Assembly: GCF_002288925.2 (NCBI RefSeq)
Contig: NW_022098094.1
Location: forward strand, 128,223 to 192,222
Source: Delphinapterus leucas
Taxonomy: Eukaryota; Chordata; Mammalia; Artiodactyla; Monodontidae
DNA length: 64,000 nucleotides
Reading direction: 5' to 3'
Positions 12,901 to 25,477 of this stretch are shown piece after piece (the first letter of the stretch is position 1; each line of letters begins with the position of its first letter). Position numbers and translations under genes: made by a program. The notes below the pieces were generated by a model that made no database searches, had not been told where the DNA came from, and saw only the letters and a program-made list of their open reading frames with translations.

Positions 12901-13974
12901 ACGCCTCTTCCAGGCTGGCCCCAGGCCCCCTCCTCTCTAGCTTCCCCTCTCCCCCAGTCAGCTGGTTAAGGCAGCAGGTCTGGTGGAGGAGCATGTGCCG
13001 CAGGGCAGAGCAGAGCCACCTGGAGAACCGCACGATCGCTCTGCTTTGCCTGAGACAGAAGTTAGTCGCCAAGGCTTGCGGATACTTGTTACAGCAGCTG
13101 GTACTTCCTTGGACGAATACAGCAGGAATTATACACACTTTATGTATGACACAAATGGCACAAAAAAATACGTAGTAAAAACACAGATCTCCCCAGCTTC
13201 AAAGCTCCTTCCCTTTGGGGAACTCTGGGCTATCGCCTTTAGTGTTCATTTCATTGAGATTTCAGTTGTGTTATTTGAAATGTCCATGTCCTCTCTTCCC
13301 AGGGGTCAGCCTTGGTCTGTGGGGTCATGAAGCCTCAGTGGCTGGGGTCACGAAGGTGGCCTTTCTGCTGCTGGGGGGCTGTCCCTTCAGGGCCTCCTCA
13401 TTCCTTTATGGAGACATACCAGGTGGGGAGGAAGTGTGAGGACACGACTCTGGGGACAGAGGTACAGGAAGAGTAGAGGAATCTAGCTGCTGTCACTCGA
13501 GGGTTTCAAAGAAGAAAATGTCCACATCCCTGAGAAAGGGAAACCATTTTGGGGCTGGCACACTGCACTGGCACGGGCTCTATACGAGGACTCATCAGGG
13601 CCTGTGCTGAGCCCCGCTATGTCCAGGCTACACAATGTGAAGTAAACACAGCCCGGGGCCTCCGAGTTTACTCTGGGGGACCAAGGAGGCGGCAGGCGCT
13701 GCCGCTGACGGGAGCAGATGAATAGTTAAAGAGCATACAAGATGCCTCTAAGGGATGTTCCACCTTTTGTGACAGGGGTGGGGCTGTCAGACTGCTTTCC
13801 AGCCCTGAGAGCGGCTATGGGGAAGACGGGCTGGGTGTAGAGATAAACTTGGGTGGAGGGTTAGGACCAGAGCACGGGGCAGTGGTCGCGATCGGGAGCA
13901 AGGAGGGGGCCGAGGAGGTGATGTGAACGTGGGAGGGGACTGTTAGGAGAGGCAGAGTCAGGAGCCTCGCTCTG
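9967..13974. other. Intergenic block
   Basis: No supported gene. A stretch near 10480-10620 resembles an old LINE 3' UTR ('TGAATTTTTACACGTGGATA'). 10730-11160 is AT-rich unique sequence. An AT-rich simple repeat follows at 11180-11320. TGAGTCA/TGACTCA-type AP-1 consensus words occur near 11534 and 12300, which is not significant on its own. The rest is unremarkable. Confidence 0.45.
11180..11320. repeat. AT-rich simple repeat (TATA/TTTAAATATA)
   Basis: Interrupted TA/TATATT runs with scattered GT. This is low complexity and very likely length-variable. Confidence 0.8.
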
Positions 13975-14165
13975 CCACTCGGAGCTTTTGCCTCTGGGAA
14001 GCGTCATTAACCTTCCTGCACCTCGGTTTCCTCATCTGTAAAATGGAAGACTCTCCCCATAGAGTGTACTGAAGACTGAAGGATTAATTCATGCAAAATC
14101 TTCAAACAACTCCTCATGCTAAGCTTGCAGGCAATGCTAGGTATTGCTGTTGTTATTTGCATTAC
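13975..14165 (+). repeat. MIR-type SINE relic
   Basis: It shows the forward MIR order: 'CTGCCACTCGG', then 'CTCGGTTTCCTCATCTGTAA', then AATGGAAGA, then a run to 'TATTGCTGTTGTTATT'. It is well recognisable despite its age. Confidence 0.8.
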
Positions 14166-14984
14166 TATTATCACTGATGGGATGCTGACGGTGGTAAGAA
14201 GCCAGAAGGGACATTGTCCACCGAGTAAAGTCCAGCATCCTGGGCACCTGTTCGAGCCCCCATGTGCTCTGACTCACCTTTCCCATCATCTCCTAACAGA
14301 ACTGGATGACCTGTCAGCAGATGCTCAACCAGCAGGTTGCACAAAGAAGGGAATGAATCCAACACAGACTCTCCCAGACCCTCCCCAAATGGCTGTGCAC
14401 CACGACCCTCAGCCAGCCCTTCATCCGGGATTCATACGACATGCAGGGTCCACTTGGGTCCTTTCCCAGGCTGGTCAAAGGGTAGGGATGCATGGGTCAA
14501 ATGGATTCTAACTGCAGGTGTGGAAGGATCTCCCCACTCTGCCCGCCCATCCTTCTGGGTCCTCCTCACGGGCGGGAAAGGAAGCTGGTGGTCATCTCAC
14601 AGTAAGGCCACTGAAGACATTCTGCAGCCCCGCTCTGGGGGCAGCCTGAGGACCGCCCCCCTTCCATCTCGAGTCGCTCACTGGGATGTGGTGTCCAGGG
14701 TGGGAGGGGAGGCCAGCAGAACAGAAGCAGACGGGCCCAAATCCCACCCTTTACAAGACAGCCATCCCGTCTGGCCAAGAATAGAATAAACCAAGCCTAA
14801 GGAGGAGCGAGGGTCATGGTTGGGATGTTTAGTGACCAGATCTCTGAAATTGTAGTCACGGCTCAACGTTTTCTCTGTGGACACCTTCCTCCCTCTCTGT
14901 GCCACCCCGATCTCTCCACCACTGAGCTTCCATGAATTTAATGACGGTGCCACTTACTTGCTATGTCACCTGGTACCTCGGAGC
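14166..14984. other. Intergenic, no recognised feature
   Basis: Unique sequence. The overlapping open frames of 130-150 codons are in composition-driven GC-rich DNA and show no known domain. Confidence 0.45.
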
Positions 14985-15190
14985 ATTATTTATGGGTGAT
15001 AGTAATAACCCACCTTTATAGGGAACTGGTACGTGCCAGGCCCCTGGGTACCTCTGCGCTTAACCTTCCCAACAAAGCTCATCCCCATTTTACAGATGAG
15101 GAACCTGACCTTCAATAACGTGTCCAGCAAGGCACAAACTCTAGTACATAGCAGGGCTGGACCTTGACCTCTCCCCAGCCTCGGACCAGT
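14985..15190 (-). repeat. MIR/MIR3-type relic, antisense
   Basis: Reverse-orientation MIR landmarks: 'CCCCATTTTACAGATGAGGA', then ACCTGACC, then an AGCAGGGCTGGACC-like block. Confidence 0.65.
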
Positions 15191-18100
15191 AAACTCAGCT
15201 CTTCACCTCCGGAAACTGTATCACCGGCTCTTTGAGAGGCACTGTTGGGTGGTCATGTTCCTGCTAATCTCAACAACCAGCCATGGATGGATTGCTTGAC
15301 TCTCAAGACTGTTTTAAATAAAATAGAATGTGTTTCTCTTAAGGTGTCCAAATCCTTAAGAAGATCATTTCCAACTTGTTTCCAAAGAATTTTTGGATGG
15401 GATCAGTCCATTACCCCCAGCTTTATGGTCAAGACCCGTCCCACTGCACCCACGCCGCCCTTTTGCCATCTGTGCAAGCTGTCTGGAGACAAAGCCAAGA
15501 GCGAGAGGCAAAGACTCAAATCTATTTCGGGGAAGAATCTGAAGGGACTTGAGTAAAGATTCTGCAAACAACACTACATTTAATTTTAGATGAGAACCCG
15601 ACTGGCCCTTGCCCGTTAGTTTTGGTGATGTGACATTGTTTAAAGTTTAAATATTCTTTGCATTTTCCTCCCAACGCTGCAGTTACATTAGAGGCTGGCT
15701 TGAAGGACCAGATATTTATGGATGTGCATGTCTACTGATTAGCCCTGGCTGCCTGTGAGTTTTCCGAGCCACCGGGGAAGGTGTGCTTTGTACAGAGCGA
15801 GAGAGTATGTGTGAAATATTCTTTGAATAATGAACGCGAGGTGCTCTGAGAAGACTTGACTTTATTTAGACATTCCGTTTCTTCGCAGTTTCCTCCCCGG
15901 AGGTCCCTTGGCTCTCTCTCCAGACAGTGTGTGTGTGGTAAGAAAAAGGCAGTGTGCGAGGGGTGGGGGCGGGTCTGCAGGGGTGGTGGGTTGTGACTGC
16001 AAATCAGGGGAACATAGATTTTCTTACGAGGGAGATTGCATCATTCATACTTGAAAATCCCACGTGGAACAACTTGGTTAAATATTTATATATATATGGT
16101 TCAGGTTACCCAGAGGTATTGTGGATCTTGGGGAAGAGTTTAAAAAAAAAAAAAGCCCACTTGATCAAAGATCAAAGGTTCACCCATGGCTATGGTCAGT
16201 GCAAAACTGCACCAAGGGTCTACACTCTAAAATATGTGCTGGCACGGTTCTCTCAATTTATTAAGCCCTTTGCTGAGGCATTCTCTGTGGAGGGGAAGAC
16301 CCATAAAAAGGTTCGTGCACTTACCAAAAAAAGTGCATCTATGTAAAACTGAGTTATGGCTGTAGAATGAATCTCTCATATAAGGACGCTTGGGAGAGAA
16401 TTTCAGATTGTATCAACTGTGATTTATCTGGGCCCCAATACACTGAAGTATGTAACGATCTTGACTTGGAACTACACTTCCTTCCTCCAAAGTCTCTCCC
16501 GCCTCCAAGACAGTGATTTCAGGCAGGATGCCCTCGTCACTTGTAAAGGGTGATAGAACCAGACCGCTGGCTGATTCTGTGATACTGCAAACAGCAGAGC
16601 TGTCCCCAGACACTGGGCTCCTTGTTAAACTCAATCCAGTAAATATCTTGGAAGCACTTTCTTTGTGCCAGACATTCCAGGGCATTTGGGAATCAAAGGT
16701 GAGATCAATACCACACACAGTGAGTTTCAAGTCCCCTGGGAGGAGCCCAGGGGAAACCTTCCCTAACAGGTGGTGTCCTTGATGGGTGGTTAGGATGGTG
16801 CCTCCTTCCTGCGTCCAGATGGAGACCATCACCTTGCCCCTTGTTTCTGCCCAGGACCCCGCTTCTGAAGTAGGCAGCTGGAGGGCACAGTGTCCTTCCC
16901 CACGCCAGGAGGGGGCCCGGGGCTCCTGTCAGCGTCGGGGCATGTGTGCCCAGAAGTGTAGGAGCGAGGTCCAGCCCTGTCCAGCGTTGGCCACTGCCCT
17001 CCCAGGTTCGGGCTGGAGCCTCCTGCCTCGGTTCCGGGCTCCTCGGGGTTGGGATGAAGAGGAGAGATGCAGGGGGCAGTGGTGCTGTGGTCCAGAGTGG
17101 TCTCTTCATGCCAGGCACCATTGCTGGCCTTCTCCAGGGGTGAGTCCCTAGCACAACAGCTTTCCCCGATGTGGGGGACACCCTCGGTAGCCGGGCTCCT
17201 GTCTCCTTCCCTTAGCTCTGCTCCGGCTGTGCACCCCTGCACCCCAGGAACTGCCTTCCTTCCGGGTTAGCCTGTCCCTTCTGCCGCGTCCGCTCAGCTA
17301 ATGGGAAGGCTCGTGCCACCCTCCCACGCCACGATGCAGAAGTGCCATCCGAACGTGCTAGCTGGCTCCCCTTGTCCTGCGGGGAGACCCCCCACCCCAG
17401 GCAGGCGCTGAGTTCAGTCTTCTTCCAGGCCACACCCCCCAGCGCTGTGGTGCAGCAGTGGCACCACGAGGGTCTCTGGGGTGTGATTCCTCAGCCAGAA
17501 AACTCAGTGAGTTCTCTGCGGCCCCACACTTTGCTTGTGATCAGAATGTGGGGCTGGGGAAGGAGAAATGCTCTGTCTACTCAGACTCTCTCCAGGACAA
17601 AAGACGCCTGGAAAGAGCACGTGATGAACTGTCTGATGGACGGTGCGGGCAGTAAGTTAAGCTCCGGAGGATCTTGAGGAGGGAGAGGTCAGCTGGGATT
17701 TCCTCCTGGAATGCCAGGTGGAATTTGTCGCTGGATTGTAACAGGGCAGTCGCTACTTTCAAAAGGAGCTGCCTTTGATGTATTGTTTGCTCCCAGCTCT
17801 AAGATCAGATGTACCCACGACTTCCCCTGGTGCTCAAACAGGACACGCATGGAGATGAAACATTTGGCCTGGCTGAGCTCAGGGAAGGTCTGGTTATTAG
17901 GGGAGAAAATGTCCAGCCTGAAAGATGCCGGGTGACTCATAATGCAGAGAAGTTTCTTTGATGTGAGATGGGCATTTTTTATCTTGTGAGGTGTCAGCGT
18001 ACTGCGTGGGGAGCTCCTATACGTGCGGGGCCCGGCAGATGCCCCAGGGGGTGTGCACAACCTGGGAAGAGGGTCTGGGCTCCCTGTGAGGGAGGGCTTC

Positions 18101-18534
18101 CTGATTATCAGGACCTTCTCCCAACGCAAGGTGGAGAGCTCCCCGTCACCAGAAGTGTTCAAGTAGAGTCTGCACAAGACAACGTGTCGTGCTGGACTCG
18201 ATGCTTCTTGCCAGTCCTGATAAATTCAAAGCTCCTGGAAGCATAGGTCTGTAGAGACCTCAGACCCCTGGTGGTTTGGAAGCGCTGGTGATTATTCAGC
18301 CCCGATTGTCTGGGCTTCATGAGACTGATGCTTTTATGGTTTGGTTTTCTCCCTGCGGGGTCAGATAAAGGTTAACCCTTTATCTCAGGAAGGCAGCAGG
18401 AGCAAGTGACAGGCTCAGAGTTGCACTTGTTTAGGGAGTGAGGGCTGAAATTCATACAACCCTATGTTTTATGAGCCTCCAGGAAAGGCTGTCACGGCAG
18501 CACCTGTAAGACAGGCTGGGGTCTGGGACCCTTT
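15191..18534. other. Intergenic, mostly unique
   Basis: No supported gene. 15590-15900 is unique AT-moderate sequence with several homeodomain- or forkhead-like words and no repeat signature. A 13-A run lies near 16141. 16700-17300 is GC-rich. I recognise no coding exon here. Confidence 0.45.
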
Positions 18535-18848
18535 CCTGCAGTGCTGCAATGCTTGCCTCTGGACACACCTCTCCTCGTCTCCTCGAGCAACAAAATACAA
18601 AGACGCTATAAGGGACTAAAAATAACTGCGTGCCTGCCTGCTCGCGAATTTGGGCAAATTCTGGACAAGATACAAAGAGACCAAAAAAACCCAACTGCCA
18701 CCCCCGAAGAGCCAGGGAGCAAAACAGGGTGTCGGGAGCAAAAGCAGGGTCCTGTGCGTGCCGCCTGCACCCAACGCCACCAAAGGGGTGGGCAGAACAC
18801 CTAAGCCCCCCCTCCAGCCGGACCCATGGACACACCCCTACCCTCACC

Positions 18849-18855
18849 TATATAA
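18849..18855 (+). promoter_or_regulatory. TATA box of the LTR
   Basis: TATATAA preceded by a C-rich stretch, at the correct distance upstream of the LTR polyadenylation signal. Whether it is active cannot be read from the sequence. Confidence 0.65.
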
Positions 18856-18936
18856 GGAACAGGTTCGCGCCCCACCTTGGGAAGCAAGCAAGGGAACTTG
18901 TTTGTTCTCGCTCCTCCCTGCTGCAGCAGGGGCCCC

Positions 18937-18942
18937 AATAAA
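18937..18942 (+). terminator. Polyadenylation signal of the LTR (AATAAA)
   Basis: A canonical AATAAA followed about 20 nt later by a GT-rich stretch (GTCTTGTGTGGCC), as in R/U5 junctions. Confidence 0.65.
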
Positions 18943-19020
18943 GCCTTGCCTGAATGTCTTGTGTGGCCTCTGATCAATTTCTATTGATCAAGGGGACCAA
19001 GAACCCTGGTCAGCAGCACG

Positions 19021-20196
19021 TGCACAGGCCAGAGCCCCAGGAGGGTGGAGGTACCCAGCTCTCCTGGCATGAATCGCCAGGGCTGCCAAGATGCTCATCA
19101 CTTAAGTACTGCTTTATCCCAGGCCTTGGATTTGGAGGGAGAGGAGAGGGCGAGTTTTCACCTCTCTTGCAATGTATTTCTATGGTATAGCAGTTGCTTA
19201 TAACATTAAAAAAAATGCAAAAAATATATTTTAACATTTCTCACTTAGAGCAAAGTGATTCCCATTACTATGCAGCTCCCTTAGGGGCTGGACTGGGTCA
19301 TTAACATAATAACACCCTCTGAACCCTGAAGCATGGCTAGTTCATCAGTTCACTACAATGGAATGATCTGGAAAGAAGGAATGCATAACTAGTCAAGCGA
19401 GTGTTGGTTTTATGGGTGACTGGTCGTGGGATGGTAGGGAGGGGGGTGTTTTAGATCCAGGGTCTCTGATCATAACATTCCTGGGCTGCAGGGCACTTAG
19501 GAATCTGCTAGTCCAGCATTTTCTAACTGTGCTTCCCAGAGACCTAGGAGTCAGTGGGGGGTCTTCTCCCACCCCCCTCTTCAACCGGAGCACCTCTGCT
19601 TTACAGGCCTGGTTCAAGAGAGGAAAAAGTTCACGGGCATCACTCCTTCCGTGCAGCCAGGCCTGGCAGGTCTTCATGGGGATGGGGCAGTGAGAAGCTC
19701 CGCTTTTTCTGAGAAAAGCCAGGGGTCCCAAGTGTAAAGGGTGGCTCAGGTTTGTGGGGACATGGCAATGGGAGGCTCCGGAGAGCTGAGCGCTTCCAGT
19801 CAGGGTCTTGGGGGGGCAGAAAGAGGACAAACCATTTCCCATTCAGGGACCAACCGCTCCGGCACTGGGATTCTGGACCTGCCATCAGTGGTTTGCTCTT
19901 GGCCGGCCTCAGGGTCCTGCACTTCCTGACCTTGTGCGGAAACGTGATGTGTGTGGACATTTCTCTGGGATGCAGGGGCTGTCAGGTGAGGGGAGGTGGG
20001 GGGTGACTGTGATAATTACACTCCCAGAGGGGTTCAAAACCCCTACTGACGTTGGCTACATGGAGACCTTGAACCTCATCTCCTAGTTTCTTTCTCCAAG
20101 TAACTTCTTGAGCTGCCCTCGCGCTTCCTTCAGGGGGGAAACAAAATGCCCTCAAGCCTCGGAATTTGGAATCATTATTGTGCCCTAGATTGTTTA

Positions 20197-20236
<40 letters not shown>

Positions 20237-21759
20237 AGCTGGGATTTGTAAGCTGGTTGTGGCTCAGGGCTGGAGCATCCGTGCTTCCTCCCTCGCCCTT
20301 CTTTCTGTTTGGACTCAGACTCCTCTGCTCTGAAGACACGTCTTTTCTGTTGCCCCCAGAGCTCTGGCTGTCCCCTGATCTGTGCCGTTCCTCAGGGCAC
20401 AGGTCCAATGGCGTGCCAGCAACTGGGGCCAACGGCGGTAGCGGAAACCGAGACTGGTCTGGAAAAATATTTGTTTCATTAGCAGAAATGATCTGTGTGA
20501 GCCTCTGAGGGACCAGCATCCACTTTTAACTGGCTGGCCTGGAGCCGAGCCTGATGAGTTTTCCTGCAGGACTGTTTTTGGTTTTGAGCTGAGCGATGGG
20601 TGTTGGGCTCCAGCCTGAATGCCAGCCCAGAGAAGGCTGAAACGTGGCCCTGTGCTTGCCCTCAACTGGTAGTGCCGAGTGCACTTGAGGAGCCTTGAGG
20701 GACATGCAAAGGGGCGCTGGGTAATGTCGGCCCCGGGGGGCAGTGCCACACAGACTCATCCCTCCTGGGTGAGGGGTGCTGCTCTCTGGGTGTGGACTGC
20801 TAGCTGGGGAGGAAGGTGACTCCAGGAGAATGACCTGCGGGGAGCTGACCCCCATCAATTACGGGACCCGTGTTGCCTACGGCAGCTCTTGATGTGGGGG
20901 AGGGCAGGAGTCTCAGGTCCTCAGAGGGAAATCCATGGGGGTCACCGAGCCACACAGAGCGAGGTAGGTGGATGGTGCCACCAGGTCATCTCAGATTTGG
21001 CTTTAAATCAAAGCAGCCTATGGAAATCCCAACGTTCCACAGAGAATGTGCTGGAAAGAGAGGGGATAACGCCAGGGAAACCCACTCGTTCTCAAGCTCA
21101 AGGTCTGGATCGCTAGGGACCCACAGAATGGTCCACATCATTCTCAGACCCTAAAACCACCCTTGTCTCCCTAGGACTCCACTTGGGACTCTGGGCTGTC
21201 CTGTGTCCATCAGGGCTTTTTGGGTGAGAGCCCTTGGGGTCACCTTGGAGCAGCAACGCCATTTTCCAAGAGGTATAGTTTACAGAAAGGTAGATTTTCT
21301 CCAGGGACCTACCCTCTAACCCTTCATAACCAGTCCCTTTATCATGCCCTCCTCAAATTATCCTAATAGGAAAACCATCCTTTCTGGACTTTCCTATAAG
21401 TGAGGTTTGACAGTGTCTTGCTCTAAGAACAAAGCTCCTCAAACACATGTGCTGGAGAGCAAACAAGTGATGAAAAGTTAAAAAAAATCCTGGGGCTCAG
21501 GGCCACAGTATTATATGGAATTACGGCCCACACTCTGGACTGGTGCTGGGTAGGACACGTGGGCACATGACTGGGTTCACAGGGGCGTGGATGAGAACAG
21601 GATTGCCAGCCTATCTCCTGGGATCCCTCACCGAGTGCAGGCGACTAACTGGAAATCATTTGTCCTAGGGACACAGCCCGGATAATTACACTGAAAACCT
21701 CCCATGGTCCTATGCGTACCCAGCCTCCCAGCCACAGGTAGGGGGATGCCAGACCAGAG
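19021..21759. other. Intergenic block
   Basis: Unique sequence with one (GT)n tract. The open frames of 90-150 codons overlap each other on both strands and have no recognisable domain. No supported gene. Confidence 0.45.
20199..20232. repeat. (GT)n microsatellite
   Basis: About 17 uninterrupted GT units, likely polymorphic. Confidence 0.95.
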
Positions 21760-22839
21760 AGACCCTGCTGCATGACACAATACTATATATAGAAAACCCC
21801 AAAGTCTCCAAAAAAACCCTATTAGAACTAGTAAATGAATTCAGTAAAGTTGTAGGACACAAGATTAATATACAGAAATCTGTTGCTTTTCTATACACTA
21901 ATAATGAACTATAAGAAAGAAAAGCAAGAAAATAATCCCATTTACAATCACATTAAAAAAATACCTAGGAATAAACTTAACCAAGGAGGTGAAAGACCCA
22001 CACTCTGAAAACTGTAAAACAATAATGAAGGAAATTGAAGATGATGCAAAGAAATAGAAAGATATCCTGTGTTTATGGGTTGGAAGAATTTAATATTGTT
22101 AAAATGCCCGTATTACCCAAAGAAATCTACGGACTTAATGCAATCCCTATCAAAATACCCATGACATTTTTCACAGAACTAGAACAAATCATCCTAAAAT
22201 TTATATGGAACCAAAAAGACCCCAAATTGCCAAAACAACCTTGATAAGAAAAACAGAGGTGGAGGCGTCACAGGCCCTGAATTCAGATTATACTACAAAG
22301 CTACAGTAAGCAAAACAGCATGGTACTGGCACAAAAACAGACACATAGATCAATGGAACAGAATAGAGAGCCCAGAAATAAACCCACACTTATATGGTCA
22401 ATTAATCTATGACAAAGGAGGCAAGAATAATCAATGGAGGAAACACAGTCTCTTCAATAAGTGGTGCTGGCAAAACTGGACAGCTACATGTAAAAGAATG
22501 AAATTAGAACATTTCCTCACATCATATACAAAAATAAACTCAAAATGGATTACAGACCTAACTGTAAGACCTGAAACCATAAACTCCTAGAAGAAAACAT
22601 AGGCAGAACACTCTTTGACATAAATCAAAGCAACATTTAAAAAAAATCTGTCATCTAAGGCAAAAGAAATGAAAGCAAAAATAAACAAAATGGGACCTAA
22701 TTAAAATTAAAAGCTTTTGTACAGCAAAGGAAACCAAGCAAAGCAAAAAAGACAATCTACTGAATGGGAGAAAATATTTGCAAATGATATGACCGATAAG
22801 AGGTTAATACTCAAAGTACATAAACAGTTCATACAACTC

Positions 22840-22840
<1 letters not shown>

Positions 22841-22894
<54 letters not shown>

Positions 22895-22895
22895 C
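22841..22895. repeat. (CA)n microsatellite within the L1
   Basis: About 26 CA units directly abutting the assembly gap. The true length is unknown because the assembler stopped here. Confidence 0.95.
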
Positions 22896-22905
22896 NNNNN
22901 NNNNN
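22896..22905. other. Assembly gap (10 N)
   Basis: Ten N characters right after the CA repeat. Ten is a conventional placeholder and need not reflect the real missing length. Confidence 0.99.
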
Positions 22906-23869
22906 CAAACAATCTGATTAAAAATGGGCAGAAGACCTAAATAGACATTTTCCCAAACAAGACATACAGATGGCCAACAGGCACATAAAAAAATGCTCAA
23001 CATCATTAGTCATCAGAGAAATGCAAATCAAAACCACAATGATATACCACCTCACACCTTTCAAAATGGCTATCATCAAAAAGTCTACAAACAACAAATA
23101 TTGGTGAGGATGTGGAGAAAAGGGAACCCTCTTACACTGTTGGTGGGAATGTAAATTGGTGCAGCCACTATGGAGAACAGTATGGAGGTTCCTCAAAAAC
23201 CTAAAAATAGAACTACCATATGACCCAGCAATTCCACTCCTGGGTATATATCCAAAAATAAAAACCAAACCAAAACCACTAATTTGAAAAGAGACATGCA
23301 CCCCAATGTTCATAGCAGCATTATTTACAATAGCCAAGAAATGGAAGCAACCCAAGTGTCCAACAGCAGATGAATGGATAAAGAAAGTGTGCTATATATA
23401 CACAATGGAATACTACTCAGCCATAAAAAAGAATGAAGTGTTGCCATTTGCAACAACATGGATGGACCTAGAGGGTATTATGCTTAGTGAAATAAGTCAG
23501 AAAGACAAATACTCTGTTACCACTTATATGTGGAATGTAAAAAACAACGAATGTACATAACAAAACAGAAATAGACTCACTGATATAGAGAACACACTAG
23601 TGGTTACCATTGGGGAGAAGAAAGCAGGGAGGGGTGAGATGGGGTAGGTGGTTAAGAGATACAAACTATTAATGTCTAAAATAAATAAGCTACAAGGATA
23701 TATTGCATAGCACAGGGAATATAGCCATTATTTTATGACTATAAATGGAGTATAATCTATAAACATATTGACTCACTGTGTTGTATACCTGAAACTAATA
23801 TAATATTGTAAATCAACTCTACTTCAATAAAAAATAAAGTGAACGTCTTCAAGGCAAAGAGAGACACTG

Positions 23870-24312
23870 CTGGCGTATTAGCCAGGGTTCTCCAACAGGG
23901 TATATAGAAATATAGGAGATTCATGCTAGGAATTGACTCACGTGATTATGGAGGCTGAGAAGTCAGAAGTCCCACCATCTGAGAGGCCCAGGAGAGCTGG
24001 GGTGTGATTCAATCCAAGTCCAAAGGCCTGAAAACCACAAGCACCAACGTCTGAGGGCAGGAGAAGCTGGACGTCCCAGCTCAACAGAGAGAGTGGATCC
24101 CCCTTCCTCCACCTTTGGTTCCACGGTGGCCCTCAAAGAATTAAACGTGGTCCATCACCTTGGGGAGGGGGGTCAGCTTTCCTCACCCACCGATTCAAAT
24201 GTGAATCTCTTCTAGAAACGCCCTCGTAGCCACAGGCAGAAATCATATTTTACCAGCTACCTGGGCATCAGTCAGCCCCATGAGGTTGACACCTAAAATC
24301 AACCATCACACA
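23870..24312 (-). repeat. Ancient LTR-like interspersed repeat (family not assigned)
   Basis: It starts 'GTATTAGCCAGGGTTCTCCA' and ends near 'AAAATCAACCATCACA', with 'GATTATGGAGGCTGAGAAGT' and 'GGCAGGAGAAGCTGGACGTC' inside. These phrases recur in a widespread mammalian repeat that I recognise but cannot name with certainty. The strand is tentative. Confidence 0.6.
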
Positions 24313-25477
24313 AGCCGAAGTAGCAAGAGAGAAAAAGGGTCAGGGTTGGGTTCAACGGTCACCCTATTAGATTCCAAGACTTTTCACCCTTGGCTGAGAC
24401 AGGCCGGTGGTGATGCAGGAGGAAAGAGTTCGGGAAGGATGTGATTCTCTCCGTGTGGATGTGAGTTGTGTTTTTATGAAGAAGCTGTAGAAACACTCAG
24501 CGTCTCAGAGGCAGAGGGTCGGGGTGGGGAGCTGAATCCCTTTGTAGCTTTTCCAACGCTTGTAAAAACAACATCATGGCACCTCAGACACGCCAGCATC
24601 CCCCAGACCCCCTCCCTCCGAGGTTGGGGTCCCAGGCCCATGTTTCCGCGTTTTAATAATCCCAGCTGTTCCCTTTGCTGCCTCAGCCTCGGGGGTGATA
24701 CTGTCAAGTTCTCTTTACCTTTTGAGTCACCAGCGTAGCAATTTTATACCTTATGTAACTATATGTATCGAATCTTCTCCATTCGCGTACCTGGCGTGGG
24801 CTGTCTTCTGTCTGAAACACGCCCTGCGCCTTTGCAGTTTGTGGGTGTGAGCGAGTCCATCCCGGCCTGGAGGAGGGGGGAGGGCAGCCCAGTGGTGGCT
24901 GGAGGATACAGGTCAGCGAGGAGGAAGTCTGGAAGGCAGTCTGCGTCACTCCTGCTGCCTGAGGCTCTGGGGCCACGTGTGGTCAGGGGCCTGGGTGGTG
25001 TCAGGAGAGGGAGGAATCAGGAGACCTCTCCTCTCTCAGTCCTGGGCTGCACTGGGGGCTGCGTGTTGCATGCTTCGCTGCCTCTTCTGGCCCTTCCGTG
25101 TCAATGTCCCTGCAAAGAGCCAAGTCACCAGAGCAGGTCTAACTCCCGACCCCGCTGCCTGCCACCCGCCACTGCCGCTTGTTCCCCAGTGCCTTCAGCA
25201 GCCCTTGTTAGGACTGGGAGAGTGGCTCTGGGGTCTGGCCTGGGAGAGACTGAGTTCCTCCATGCCCGGTGCCTGGGTCCTGTCCTGACCACCAGTCCTC
25301 AGGGAACTCCAGGTCCCTTCTGCAAACCCACCCCCTCCTGGACTGCCCCGACCTGTTCTCTTGGCAGCTCTAACTGGTACTACAGGCTGAGGCTGCCTGG
25401 GCTCAAGCTGGGCCCTAAGGAGGCCTGGAAGCTGCCAGAAAAGTGAGGGCCTTGTGGGAATGAGGCAGGCTTGGAGG
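24313..25477. other. Intergenic, no recognised feature
   Basis: Unique GC-rich sequence. An open frame of 227 codons (24763-25446, +) has no recognisable domain and is overlapped by other open frames. I do not call it a gene. Confidence 0.45.

Larger units (their letters stand above)
18535..19020 (+). mobile_element. Probable solitary retroviral (ERV class I-like) LTR
   Basis: The layout is U3-R-U5. An A-rich U3 is followed by a TATA box (TATATAA, 18849-18855). About 80 bp later comes AATAAA (18937-18942) within the phrase AATAAAGCCTTGCC, then a U5 containing CTGATCAATTTCTATTGATC and ending near GGTCAGCAGCA. Spacing and wording fit a gammaretrovirus-type LTR. No gag, pol or env-like sequence adjoins it. 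The boundaries are soft: no clean target-site duplication could be fixed, and the 5' edge could lie up to about 35 bp earlier. Confidence 0.72.
21760..23845 (+). mobile_element. L1 LINE, 3' part (end of ORF2 plus 3' UTR), broken
   Basis: A 5'-truncated L1 in sense orientation. Translation pieces show the ORF2 C-terminal region, for example '[20 protein letters not shown]' encoded around 22150-22220 and a 'MEYYSAIKKNEVLPF' stretch near 23405. Frames are broken by stops and shifts and by a CA microsatellite, so no ORF2 protein can be made. The 3' UTR ends around 'ACCTGAAACTAATATAATAT' and an A-rich tail (ATAAAAAATAAA). Divergence is moderate. It contains the 10-N assembly gap. Confidence 0.92.

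Noticed and set aside
21760..23845. Functional L1 ORF2
   Set aside because: 5'-truncated, with multiple stops and frame breaks, a CA repeat and an assembly gap inside.
24763..25446. 227-codon open frame on the plus strand
   Set aside because: GC-rich chance frame with no recognisable motif and competing frames on both strands.
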